Below are positions 38,108-46,127 of a stretch of DNA of 64,000 bases, piece by piece (positions within the stretch are counted from its first letter, which is position 1; the number at the start of each line of letters is the position of its first letter). Origin of the DNA: Bartonella phoceensis (lineage in GTDB: Bacteria; Pseudomonadota; Alphaproteobacteria; Rhizobiales; Rhizobiaceae); the NCBI RefSeq assembly GCF_902825145.1, contig NZ_CADEAD010000001.1, positions 124,001-188,000 on the forward strand, written 5' to 3'. Position numbers and translations under genes: made by a program. The notes beneath the pieces were generated by a model, which saw only the letters and a list, made by a program, of their open reading frames with translations, ran no database searches and was not told where the DNA came from.

Positions 38108-38110
38108 CCA

Positions 38111-38136
38111 CCTCCCCACCTTCGAAGTGGGGAAGG
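38111..38136. repeat. GC-rich hairpin at the 3' end of cassette 2
   Basis: CCCCAC (38114-38119) and GTGGGG (38127-38132) around CTTCGAA, with outer CCT/AGG. It lies between the solo higA and the convergent 92-residue gene. It corresponds to the hairpins at 27615 and 49801. Confidence 0.5.
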
Positions 38137-38148
38137 GGTATGTTTTAC

Positions 38149-38427
38149 TTAAGCAACTTTTCTAATAGGGTTCTCGAAATTTGGTTCATAAGCGCGCAAT
38201 AAAGAATCCATGCTATGCGGTAACTCTGAATCTCCAAAATCTGTGAGAACTGTTAAGATTTTAAGTATACTTGGCATCTCATCTTGAATTTTTAAAATTA
38301 AAGCTTTTTCTATTACACTCATAGTATCAACCAGAGCAGTACAATCTTTATCATTCATATTTTCATGTCTAGAAAATTGAGATAATGCCAACCACAAATC
38401 GCATAAGAAGTTAGTATCTATCTTCAT
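38149..38427 (-). CDS. 92-residue protein coupled to antirepressor (copy 2)
   Basis: Paralogue of 27316-27594 and nearly identical to 49842-50120; the same MKIDTNFLCDLWLALSQFS start and ENPIRKVA end. It begins at an ATGA overlap with the antirepressor stop. Function unknown. Confidence 0.75.
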   Translation of the reverse strand: MKIDTNFLCDLWLALSQFSRHENMNDKDCTALVDTMSVIEKALILKIQDEMPSILKILTVLTDFGDSELPHSMDSLLRAYEPNFENPIRKVA

Positions 38428-39143
38428 TGCACACCCCCAAAGATTTGCTCTCTTAAGCATGCCAATCCTCTGGATGTGATTTTCGTTGAAGGGAGCACCT
38501 TTTCTGTACCATCCGGTCTTTGAATGGTGATAGCAGGGCAGTCCATGAAGCCTTTCTTGATTTTATCCTGATAAGGTAATAGAGGCGCTCCTGGAGCCCG
38601 CCGATAGACCCAATCATTTTTACGTAAGTAATCGGTTAAATCCTTTGGTCGTATCTCTAACATCTTTGCTGCTTCGATGAGACCAAACAGACCATCAGAG
38701 CGTTTTAAACCTTCTAAAGCCTCTGCTTTTGGAGTCAATTCGGCAATAACATGGTTTTTCTGTTCTATTTGACTTTGTAAGTGATTCAAGACACCAAGTA
38801 ATGCTTCAGGTTTGGAGTAGTCAACTTGTGGTGTTGCTATTTGCTTTTCCAATTCTTGCCAACGGTCAATGATTTTTGCTCGTAAAGCAGTGCTGTAACC
38901 AGACACGAGAATTAAACATTCACGCTTTGGTAGGTAATAACAAGGAAGAGTGCGACCTGTGGAATCTTTATAGACTCCCGAAAAATCACTCGGCTCAAAT
39001 TTGAGCTCAGTGAATATTTGCTTAATATCGCGTATAACATTCTTATGCTGCTTACCACACACCTCCGCAATTTCAATGCTAGCCATAGTTTGAATTGCTG
39101 CGTCATCAGCAACGGTTTCAGTAATTCTTATAAGAGTGTTCAT
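38424..39143 (-). CDS. Phage antirepressor, Rha N-terminus plus ANT C-terminus
   Basis: 239 residues. The N-terminal domain is of the Rha (phage regulatory protein) family: MASIEIAEVCGKQHKNVIRDIKQIF, FSGVYKDSTGRTLPCYYLPKREC, LVSGYSTALRAKIIDRWQELE. From about residue 105 the linker and ANT domain are nearly identical to those of the AntA-type copy at 26.6 kb. N-terminal domains have thus been exchanged on a constant C-terminal half. Preceded by leader 2. Confidence 0.88.
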   Translation of the reverse strand: MNTLIRITETVADDAAIQTMASIEIAEVCGKQHKNVIRDIKQIFTELKFEPSDFSGVYKDSTGRTLPCYYLPKRECLILVSGYSTALRAKIIDRWQELEKQIATPQVDYSKPEALLGVLNHLQSQIEQKNHVIAELTPKAEALEGLKRSDGLFGLIEAAKMLEIRPKDLTDYLRKNDWVYRRAPGAPLLPYQDKIKKGFMDCPAITIQRPDGTEKVLPSTKITSRGLACLREQIFGGVQ

Positions 39144-39390
39144 TGTGAACTCCTATCGATTAGAGGTTTTCTATTGACATCCAAAGAGGATGCCGGGCGC
39201 TAGAAAACACGGTCGATAGTCCGTCGTTACACTTTCCCCGCAAGGGTATTGTATAGCGTAACTACACCCGACAAATCTATTATACGCATGTAGCATATAA
39301 TGAGTCAAAGCCTTTAATACACGGAAAAGAGATTGTGTCGGCAATCTATCCGCTATCGATTTAAGGTGTTTTCTAGGCACCTGATTCGAC
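39144..39390 (-). ncRNA. Structured leader RNA of antirepressor cassette 2
   Basis: Same architecture as leader 1 with its own sequences: b TAGAAAAC and a ATCGATAG. Plus-strand positions: sense 1 at 39368-39375 (b) and 39353-39360 (a); antisense at 39201-39208 (b') and 39213-39219 (a'); sense 2 at 39166-39173 (b) and 39153-39160 (a), adjoining AGGAG at 39150-39154. The central stem is GTTACGC/GTGTAAC here where leader 1 has GTTATGC/GCATAAC, so pairing is kept despite changes. Confidence 0.85.
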
Positions 39391-39719
39391 AATAGACATA
39401 ATATTGCTACTTTGTCAAACAAAATATTAAAACATTGACGAGCTTCTCTCCCTTTCTTATTATTCTCAAGCATAGAGAGCTCTTTGGCTACACTTAAGGT
39501 GAGGTGATATTCTTTTAATACCACATTTTGACGTTCGCCAATTTTGGCGAGCGTTAAAATATAATCTCTTTCCTCTTTAAAATCATATTTATTGATACGG
39601 TCTTTAATCCAATTGGAAAAATCCCGTTTTACCTCTAAGAATGCGTGCAATTCGCGTGCACTAACGGTTTGAACAATCTCTTGTCTAATTGCTTGTTCTG
39701 ATATTTTAATGAGAGTCAT
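39171..39719 (-). CDS. Truncated AntA-domain antirepressor running into the next leader
   Basis: Residues 1-95 are an AntA domain (TVSARELHAFLEVKRDFSNWIKDRINKYDF...YHLTLSVAKELSMLENNKKGREARQCF). There the homology ends, and the frame then reads through promoter 2 and most of leader 2, giving about 85 residues that are only translated RNA-leader sequence. The linker and ANT domain are missing. It is a cassette cut short by the next one. An AntA-only peptide may be made. Confidence 0.6.
   Translation of the reverse strand: MTLIKISEQAIRQEIVQTVSARELHAFLEVKRDFSNWIKDRINKYDFKEERDYILTLAKIGERQNVVLKEYHLTLSVAKELSMLENNKKGREARQCFNILFDKVAILCLLSNQVPRKHLKSIADRLPTQSLFRVLKALTHYMLHAYNRFVGCSYAIQYPCGESVTTDYRPCFLAPGILFGCQ
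39391..39418 (-). promoter_or_regulatory. Promoter of antirepressor cassette 2
   Basis: Leftward TTGACA (39418-39413), 16 bases, TCTATT (39396-39391). It lies inside the 3' part of the reading frame of the upstream truncated AntA gene. Confidence 0.65.
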
Positions 39720-39963
39720 TTTAAGCTCCTAGATGTTAGAGTTTTTGATTGACACTCTAAAAGAGTGCCGGGTGCTCAAAAACACGGCATCTAGTCCGTC
39801 GTTATGCTTTCCCCATAAGGGTATTCTATGGCATAACCACACCCGACAAGACCTTTATATGCCACGGCACATAATGAGTCAAAATCTTTAATGTTCAGAA
39901 GATTGATTATTTCGGCAACCAATCCGCTAGATGTTTTAAGGTGTTTTTGAGGCACCTGACTCG
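39720..39963 (-). ncRNA. Structured leader RNA of antirepressor cassette 3
   Basis: Same architecture. b is TCAAAAAC (antisense GTTTTTGA) and a is ACATCTAG (antisense CTAGATG), each present as sense, antisense, sense. The 3' a segment adjoins GGAG. Apical hairpin CCC-TTAT-GGG and stem GTTATGC/GCATAAC are present. The long conserved reading frame seen in some leaders is broken by TAG here, so the conservation is at the RNA level. Confidence 0.82.
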
Positions 39964-39991
39964 ACTATTCACATCCTTATGATGATGTCAA
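39964..39991 (-). promoter_or_regulatory. Promoter of antirepressor cassette 3
   Basis: Leftward TTGACA (39991-39986), 16 bases, AATAGT (39969-39964). Confidence 0.65.
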
Positions 39992-40092
39992 GCATTAATA
40001 TCACTTTTTTCTAAAAATGATAAGCTATCTTTACTTTATTTATCGACTCACTTTAGAATCCCTCTCTTTTTATTTATAGCGGAGGGGGAGTA

Positions 40093-41175
40093 ATGCGCGA
40101 CGTACTTGATACAATTGCGATTATTGTATGGTTGTTATCTTTACCAATTATTATCACTGGGATCGTTTTCGTATGTAGAAAAAAATGGCGCAAAATGGGG
40201 TTAAAGACTCTTGGTGTTGGTGCTCTATTATTTGTCGGTGCTCCAATAGTAGGTGTTTCTGTACAGAAAGACAAACCAGGTCAAGTTGTACATAATAATG
40301 AAGTTGTTACCCTCTCTTCGACTTCGTCAATAGATGTTGCTACTCAAGATGAAAGCATGGCTCAGGCACCAGTTGAGAATACTGATAAGCAAATCATGCC
40401 CACTCAAGACAATAAATCAGATGAAAATAATGGATTAGGTTTTTGGGGATGGTTTTGGTTAATTTTCTTTGCGTTTTTTGCGTTTTCCATTTTCGCTTAT
40501 TGGCAAGATAAACGCAAAAAACGCTTTCAAGAGAAAGTTCCAGAACAGGCTTCAATGTCTCTCCCTCCTGCACATCCTTCTTCTGATTTCTCAGTCGTTA
40601 ATAAAACATCTCCAGCATTTAAAAACGAACGATTGGAAAAGGGGATCAAGATTTTTCTCCTTTGTGCTCTATTGATTGGGGGCACAGTAGCAATAATAAG
40701 TATTTCACCATGGTTATTAATAGCCATTATTATTGTTTCACTTTTGGGAATCGCTGTCCATTTTGAAAATAAAAATGTAAAGCTTTTTGAAGAACAAGTT
40801 GCGATGTTGCAACCAGATATTCCTCCCTCTAATTTTTTGGAGGCGTGTGAAATGTTTCAAGAACTTGATGCGAGTGAATATGATTATCGTTTAGCGCGTA
40901 ATGAAAAATTGTTGGGAGTTCAAGAACGCGTTTCCTTTGATATTAGTAAAAAGACCACACTTTGGGGACGTCTTTTGGTTACAGATCAAGCCATTGTATT
41001 TGAAAGCCCTGAAAGGAATGAAAGGACTACTTGGACACGAATTGCATCAGTAGCTATAACATACAAAGGATGCCAAGTTAGTCGCCGTACCGGCATTCCG
41101 TGGAATTACCAATTCACTGCTTTTTCAAGCCCAAGATTTACAGCAGTAATCCGAGCTCTTGGGCGGCCTTATTGA
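40093..41175 (+). CDS. Multi-pass membrane protein, phage cargo
   Basis: 360 residues, not a known family. Two N-terminal membrane segments (about 7-27 and 37-54), a polar linker, a third segment near 118-137 (WGWFWLIFFAFFAFSIFAYW), a hydrophobic pair near 185-218, then a soluble C-terminal domain of about 130 residues. That domain includes LLGVQERVSFDISKKTTLWGRLLVTDQAIVF and ITYKGCQVSRRTGIPW, which resembles a bacterial PH-like fold. It has a strong ribosome site (GGAGGGGGAG). The rightward orientation between head and tail genes marks it as a lysogen-expressed cargo gene, perhaps altering the host envelope. Confidence 0.7.
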   Translation: MRDVLDTIAIIVWLLSLPIIITGIVFVCRKKWRKMGLKTLGVGALLFVGAPIVGVSVQKDKPGQVVHNNEVVTLSSTSSIDVATQDESMAQAPVENTDKQIMPTQDNKSDENNGLGFWGWFWLIFFAFFAFSIFAYWQDKRKKRFQEKVPEQASMSLPPAHPSSDFSVVNKTSPAFKNERLEKGIKIFLLCALLIGGTVAIISISPWLLIAIIIVSLLGIAVHFENKNVKLFEEQVAMLQPDIPPSNFLEACEMFQELDASEYDYRLARNEKLLGVQERVSFDISKKTTLWGRLLVTDQAIVFESPERNERTTWTRIASVAITYKGCQVSRRTGIPWNYQFTAFSSPRFTAVIRALGRPY

Positions 41176-41202
41176 TTTTTAAACACACCACACAAAGATG
41201 TT

Positions 41203-41559
41203 TCATTGTTTTAGCTCCCGCAAGATAAGTTTGTACATACCGGATTCAGAAGCTTGGACATCTGTGACCACGAATTGCTCTTGAGAAGAGGGGGCTTTGT
41301 TGTTTTCAGGAGAGATGATCACAATACTATCTTGAAGTTTTGGTGGTATTCCCCCGATATCATTGATACAAACATCAAGTTCCTTTTTTGCGATTGTCGT
41401 GGGAATTCTGCCGCCAGCCTCCGATTCTGAATGCTTAATGGTGTAAATTGCTGTAATTTGAAACGATTGTTGATTATCCTTTCGCGTGTAGATGACGGAT
41501 TGCCCAAAGGTGTTGCACACGTCTTGAATCATTTGGTTTAGCAACCCGTGCCATCGCAT
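41203..41559 (-). CDS. Head-tail joining protein, lambda FII-like
   Basis: 118 residues directly downstream of the capsid gene, where lambda-type phages carry FII. The weak pattern (FGQSVIYTRKDNQ.SFQITAIY, ELDVCINDIGGIPPKLQDSIVI, FVVTDVQASESGMYKLILREL) fits the FII/gp3 connector fold. The ATG at 41559 with GGAGG upstream is preferred over a GTG at 41574. Confidence 0.65.
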   Translation of the reverse strand: MRWHGLLNQMIQDVCNTFGQSVIYTRKDNQQSFQITAIYTIKHSESEAGGRIPTTIAKKELDVCINDIGGIPPKLQDSIVIISPENNKAPSSQEQFVVTDVQASESGMYKLILRELKQ

Positions 41560-41560
41560 G

Positions 41561-42637
41561 TTATTTTCCTCCACTGACCGCTTTAAAGAGCATTTCAGGA
41601 CGCGTGCAAATATAAAGCGGATAGCTGTATACCTCCGGTTTTACCCATGCATTACGGTCGTTATCAACGATCAACATGGTGTAGAGCGGTTTTCCAACTG
41701 TGTTGGCAAAATCCAAACTTTCTCCAGGAGAAAAGGTTTTTTGAAACACTCCCGGTGCATTGGCGGGCAAGAATTGACATTCATCAGGCTTAATGCCTAT
41801 GGCGCGCTTTGTTCCAGCCTTCGCACTCACATTATAGTTGTGAATACTCCGGTAATTAATGAAAGTCACACCCGCGAAGTCAAAACTGCCAAAGCTCCCA
41901 GAGCCAATTGAACTTGGTGTTGCAATACCTCCAGCACTATTCAACGTTTGTGCAAGAGCTGTGTTGAGATAAGTTTCACGAATTGTTTTATGGTTTTTCA
42001 ATTTGGAGAAAAATTCATTTCCACAAAGCCCAATAATGCGTGAACGATCAGAAAACGCTCCCTTTGAAGCTTCAATCATTTTCATAATGACTTGATCAAC
42101 ATGGTCCGCAACATTGGTTGTCTCATTATTTAATTTAAAGTCAATCGGCTTTGGAGGTGTAATTTCCCATTCCTTGTACCAATCGACAATAACAGAGCCA
42201 TCGGCATCAAGTACCACCCCTTGAACAGCGCCAAGTTGCATGTTTTCCCATGTCAATTCGATTTCAGAAATCAGTTTCTTTTGTTTTCTGGCAATATATT
42301 TCATTGCTGTCTCGAGTTGATCTTCTGTCCCAAATTCACGCCGGTTCTGGATTTCCTCTGATTTCACCGTGTCACTTTTGGCAATACGTGTTGTTTTGAA
42401 AAACCGAAGATTACGTCCATCTCTATCACCTTCTGCCAAGGGAGCGCCACGTTCACTGGTTTGAATCAAGGACAATGTATTGTCACGTCTTTCAATACCA
42501 ACCACTGTGGTGCTTGTTTCCACTTCCTCAAAAAGATCAAGAGAACTAATAAGGCCCGGCTGAAACTCATAGTTTTCAATCGCTTTCATCATTGTGGTGG
42601 CAGAGAAAGCGTCGTGTTTAAAAAAATTCATATCCAT
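41561..42637 (-). CDS. Major capsid protein, lambda E family
   Basis: 358 residues of the lambda gpE family (HDAFSATTMMKAIENYEFQPGLISSLDLFEEVETSTTVVGIERRD, FLPANAPGVFQKTFSPGESLDFANTVGKPLY). HK97-fold shell protein. Intact, in the standard order D-E-FII. Confidence 0.95.
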   Translation of the reverse strand: MDMNFFKHDAFSATTMMKAIENYEFQPGLISSLDLFEEVETSTTVVGIERRDNTLSLIQTSERGAPLAEGDRDGRNLRFFKTTRIAKSDTVKSEEIQNRREFGTEDQLETAMKYIARKQKKLISEIELTWENMQLGAVQGVVLDADGSVIVDWYKEWEITPPKPIDFKLNNETTNVADHVDQVIMKMIEASKGAFSDRSRIIGLCGNEFFSKLKNHKTIRETYLNTALAQTLNSAGGIATPSSIGSGSFGSFDFAGVTFINYRSIHNYNVSAKAGTKRAIGIKPDECQFLPANAPGVFQKTFSPGESLDFANTVGKPLYTMLIVDNDRNAWVKPEVYSYPLYICTRPEMLFKAVSGGK

Positions 42638-42649
42638 GTGCGCATTCTC

Positions 42650-43018
42650 CTATCGCAATAAAATATTGTTATGGTCTTCGAGAGACTGAATGGCAGCACT
42701 TTTTTGTTCATCTGTAATGGCATCTGGCCATAGCAGTTCAGAAGCTTTTACAGTGCATAAGCGTGCTGTCATCACGGTACGTTGATCGGCTTGAGAGGCA
42801 TCAACAGTGGCAAAAGAAATCCCAGCAGGGATTTGACTGCCATCTGATGCTGCTGGATTAAGGGGGGCATATTTTTGTGATGCTGTAATTTTCCCCATGA
42901 CAGTTCCAGCTTCAATGAATGCTCCTGATGCAAAAACCACTTCTTCGTTTGACATATCCGGATCGTAGGGTCCAAGATAAGCGCCATTGCGTACGTCTTC
43001 ATAAAAAACTTGACTCAT
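42650..43018 (-). CDS. Head decoration protein, lambda D family
   Basis: 122 residues: VFYEDVRNGAYLGPYDPDMSNEEVVFASGAFIEAGTVMGKIT is the gpD decoration signature. It stabilises the expanded capsid. The start at 43018 has GGAGGG upstream and overlaps the stop of the preceding acidic gene. Confidence 0.9.
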   Translation of the reverse strand: MSQVFYEDVRNGAYLGPYDPDMSNEEVVFASGAFIEAGTVMGKITASQKYAPLNPAASDGSQIPAGISFATVDASQADQRTVMTARLCTVKASELLWPDAITDEQKSAAIQSLEDHNNILLR

Positions 43019-43449
43019 TTTATTGCCCTCCAAGCTGTTTCCCATTTTGCATAAATTTTTTCCTTGCTCGTCCCATCCCTATGGGGAGATGTGGTTGATA
43101 GTTTTAAAGATGCGCTTTTCGAGACAGCGGCGGTTAACACAACATTTTTTGCTTTCTCAACACTCATGCCGCTTTTAATGGCTTTTGCTGCATCAAAAGA
43201 AACGCCTAAGCGTTTTGCTTGCCTTTCAAGGTTTGTCAGTGCCTCGCCACGTTTTCTTTCCTTTTCAAGAGCAGCTTTTACGCTTTCCTGTTTATCTTCG
43301 TCCTCATCTTCGTCTTCGTTTTCCTCTTCTTCGTCGAAGTCTTGAGTGTCTTCGTCAATGTCATTATCATTTTCGTCCTCTTCGTCCTCATTGATGACGT
43401 CGACAATTTTTTCATCATCTTCTTCGGCGCGGTATTGTGTGCGTGCCAT
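43015..43449 (-). CDS. Acidic head-assembly protein, scaffold candidate
   Basis: 144 residues. Residues 8-53 are almost entirely D and E; the second half is basic and helical (KAALEKERKRGEALTNLERQAKRLGVSFDAAKAIKSGMSVEKAK). Position between protease and decoration protein is that of a scaffold (lambda Nu3). The first 172 bases overlap the 3' end of the S49 protease frame. Scaffold role is inferred. Confidence 0.55.
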   Translation of the reverse strand: MARTQYRAEEDDEKIVDVINEDEEDENDNDIDEDTQDFDEEEENEDEDEDEDKQESVKAALEKERKRGEALTNLERQAKRLGVSFDAAKAIKSGMSVEKAKNVVLTAAVSKSASLKLSTTSPHRDGTSKEKIYAKWETAWRAIK

Positions 43450-44342
43450 GTGTTTTTTCCTTTTTTTGTTGCTGTTGGGGTTTGTGATATGGAATCCGTT
43501 AAGGCTTCCAAAGCTTGCGCAAGGGTGCCCTGCGCATCTGCTAATCCAAGCTCTAAAGCTTGGGTGCCTATAAAAGTTTCTGCTTTTGTGTCACGAATTG
43601 CGTCCGCATTCAGAGGTCTGTTTTTTGCAACCCAATCGACAAACATTTCGTAGAGCAGGGCGCAATCGGCTTGCATTTTTATCTGTGCTGTATTGCTCAA
43701 GGGTTCGTGAGGATTGCCATGCGTTTTGTGATCACCTTCAAAAACAAAGGTCCATTTAAGCCCCTGTTTCTCATCTGCACGAGATTGGTCAAGATGGGCG
43801 CAAACAACCCCAATGGAGCCTACAACACTCGTGCGTGCAACCCAGATTTGAGAAGCTGAACAAGCAATGGCATAAGCCGCCGAGCAAGCAAATTCATTGG
43901 CATGTGCCCAAATGGGTTTATTGTATTGTTTTGAGAGGGTTTGAAACTCTTCAACCAAATCAAAGATACCACCGGCTCCTCCCCCACCACTGTCAATATC
44001 GAGTAAGACGGCATGAACATCAGGTTGTGCAATGGCTTCACGAAAAGAAGCCCTTAACCCTTCATAAGAAGTCAATCCCGATAAAGCTCCAAGCCATGCA
44101 CTGCGGCGTACAAGCGTACCATGAACCGGTATTATGGCAATATTGTTTTGTACCACATAGGTTTCTGGTGGTCTGAAAGCTTCTGTATTCTCTTGCGAAT
44201 AAGCTTCAATGGGAAACTTTTCACTTGCAAAAAGGCGTGGGGCAAGAGCATTGAGAATAATATCAAGCTTTGTGGAGGCAAGCATGTGTGGAACCCCAAA
44301 AAGCCGTGATGCCAAAAACGGCATGTCAAGATTATTCACCAT
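43278..44342 (-). CDS. S49-family capsid protease, lambda C type
   Basis: About 355 residues. It processes capsid components in the prohead. The opening MVNNLDMPFLASRLFGVPHML parallels lambda gpC. The serine peptidase core has IPVHGTLV, DIDSGGGGAGG and the catalytic-serine helix NEFACSAAYAIACSA, with GSIGVVCAHLD after it. The last 57 codons overlap the acidic gene in another frame and give a tail very rich in lysine, threonine and arginine. The start at 44342 overlaps the portal stop by 11 bases; 44324 is the alternative. Confidence 0.88.
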   Translation of the reverse strand: MVNNLDMPFLASRLFGVPHMLASTKLDIILNALAPRLFASEKFPIEAYSQENTEAFRPPETYVVQNNIAIIPVHGTLVRRSAWLGALSGLTSYEGLRASFREAIAQPDVHAVLLDIDSGGGGAGGIFDLVEEFQTLSKQYNKPIWAHANEFACSAAYAIACSASQIWVARTSVVGSIGVVCAHLDQSRADEKQGLKWTFVFEGDHKTHGNPHEPLSNTAQIKMQADCALLYEMFVDWVAKNRPLNADAIRDTKAETFIGTQALELGLADAQGTLAQALEALTDSISQTPTATKKGKNTWHAHNTAPKKMMKKLSTSSMRTKRTKMIMTLTKTLKTSTKKRKTKTKMRTKINRKA

Positions 44343-45876
44343 TTTTATGTGCTTTACTGTCTTGGTTACTTTCATAACTCTCAGAAGAGTCTGAATCTTC
44401 ATCATCAATCGCTTGATTTTCACCAGAAGGTGCTGCCATATCCGTGTCAAAAGATAAGCCGCGCGCGCGAGCATCTGTATGCTCTTCCTCAAGTTCGGCA
44501 TGAATGCTGTCGATATCAAAGCCCCGTTCAGCAAGAGCCATACGTCGTGTTTTCAAGCCAGCACGGATTTCTTCTTTTTCCGCTGAGATATCTTTAATAG
44601 GATCAATCATTTCAAGCGGGGGCGCAAAGCTTTCACATTGAAGCCATGGCAAGGGATTTTCTTCCCATCTAGGTAAATTCAAGCATTTGCCAAGCACTGC
44701 CATTTCAACAAAGCGCTCCCAAACAACGCGGTTAAACTGAAAGGCAATGATATGTTCACGCCATTGTTTGACATGTCGTCTAAACTGAATGATAGAAGTG
44801 CGCACATTAGAAAAGTTGCCACGCGTAACGTCTCCAGTGACAACGGCATAAGGCATATTGAAAGCCGAGCAAATTTTTAAAATATTACGAAATTGGAAAG
44901 CCTCATAAGAACCTCCAACTTCAACAGGATTAGAGAATGTAACCTCTTTATTCTCTCCTAAATAAAGAGATGCACCGGGCTCAATGACAGGTGCTTTGTA
45001 TTCTTCTTCAATGTCGTTTTTATCACGATTATCGGATAATTTTGCGACGTTTGGGGAATTGTCCTTGACAAACGCCGCGAAAAGAGCCGCCGTCCTTTTT
45101 CTATCGAGTTCTGCGTCATCATAGGATTCGAGTTGAAAGATTTTTGTCATACAGCGCGTTATTTTAGGAGAACCGCGCAATTGTCCAGCAATACGACGCT
45201 CTTTGATATGAATGACCATTTCAGCAGGGACACGTATGCGCTCTTGGCTCTTAAAGGATCTGTTTGCAGGGCAATCATCATAGGGATGATGTTCCCAAAA
45301 ATGATAAGCAACCCGCTTGCCACTTGCATTAAATTCAATCCCCATACGAATGTAATTGCCTTCAATCTCAGCAGGTCCATTGTAAGTAAGATCGAGCATT
45401 TCAGTAGGATAAACTTGCAACTGAAGAGGTACACCAGAGCGCCCATAAAGGTCAACATAATGCAGTCTGACAAAACATTCGCCGGTTAAAAAGACCTCTC
45501 GGGCAATGGTTGCTTGCAAACCATAAAAGTTGGCATCTTCATCATAATCCGCCTCATCAACCCATTGCCACCATAAGTCTAAAAGCTTTTTCTTTTCTTC
45601 TTGAAAACCTTCAATGCGAGGATAAGGTTTAATCCCATCGCTCACAGTTGCAGAGACCCATTCTTCAGTCGCAGAACCGTAAAGAGCTTCATTGTCATAA
45701 AGCCATCTTGAACGGGCAACAATGGTATCACCGCATTCTTCAATCGCTTTATTGATATGTTTTTTTGCGGGGTCAAAACCACCCATGCGACGGCTTTTGC
45801 TTGCCGCTTCAAAATGGGGATTGTGTTGGCGAGAAATTGTAAAAAAGCCCGTAATTTTATTGAACAAACCAGCCAT
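44332..45876 (-). CDS. Phage portal protein, lambda B family
   Basis: 514 residues of the lambda gpB portal family (AIEECGDTIVARSRWLYDNEALYGSATEEWVSATVSDGIKPYPR; YAVVTGDVTRGNFSNVRTSIIQFRRHVKQWREHI). Forms the dodecameric DNA channel. Shares one base with the gpW-like gene upstream. Intact. Confidence 0.95.
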   Translation of the reverse strand: MAGLFNKITGFFTISRQHNPHFEAASKSRRMGGFDPAKKHINKAIEECGDTIVARSRWLYDNEALYGSATEEWVSATVSDGIKPYPRIEGFQEEKKKLLDLWWQWVDEADYDEDANFYGLQATIAREVFLTGECFVRLHYVDLYGRSGVPLQLQVYPTEMLDLTYNGPAEIEGNYIRMGIEFNASGKRVAYHFWEHHPYDDCPANRSFKSQERIRVPAEMVIHIKERRIAGQLRGSPKITRCMTKIFQLESYDDAELDRKRTAALFAAFVKDNSPNVAKLSDNRDKNDIEEEYKAPVIEPGASLYLGENKEVTFSNPVEVGGSYEAFQFRNILKICSAFNMPYAVVTGDVTRGNFSNVRTSIIQFRRHVKQWREHIIAFQFNRVVWERFVEMAVLGKCLNLPRWEENPLPWLQCESFAPPLEMIDPIKDISAEKEEIRAGLKTRRMALAERGFDIDSIHAELEEEHTDARARGLSFDTDMAAPSGENQAIDDEDSDSSESYESNQDSKAHKNGE

Positions 45877-46124
45877 TAATAGCCTCGTGAGATATTAAAA
45901 TAGAACACGCGTGAACTTTTGCGCCCTTCAAGGTCCGCTATTTGCGTATTGATCATTTCAAGAGCTCTGCGCAGTTCCTCAACAGAGCGATTGCTGACTT
46001 GCTTATCGCCGTGACGCACTGATTGCGCACCCGAATAAAGAGCCTCTTCAATTTGTTCACGCCGCCTTTTTAAACTTTCCAGTCTGTCAATTTTGCTGTT
46101 AAATTGTCCTAAAGTTTCATTCAC
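45876..46124 (-). CDS. Head-tail joining protein W-like
   Basis: 82 residues, largely helical (LGQFNSKIDRLESLKRRREQIEEALYSGAQSV, SVEELRRALEMINTQIADLE), in the lambda W position between terminase and portal. Family match is by pattern and position. Confidence 0.75.
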   Translation of the reverse strand: MNETLGQFNSKIDRLESLKRRREQIEEALYSGAQSVRHGDKQVSNRSVEELRRALEMINTQIADLEGRKSSRVFYFNISRGY

Positions 46125-46127
46125 AAA

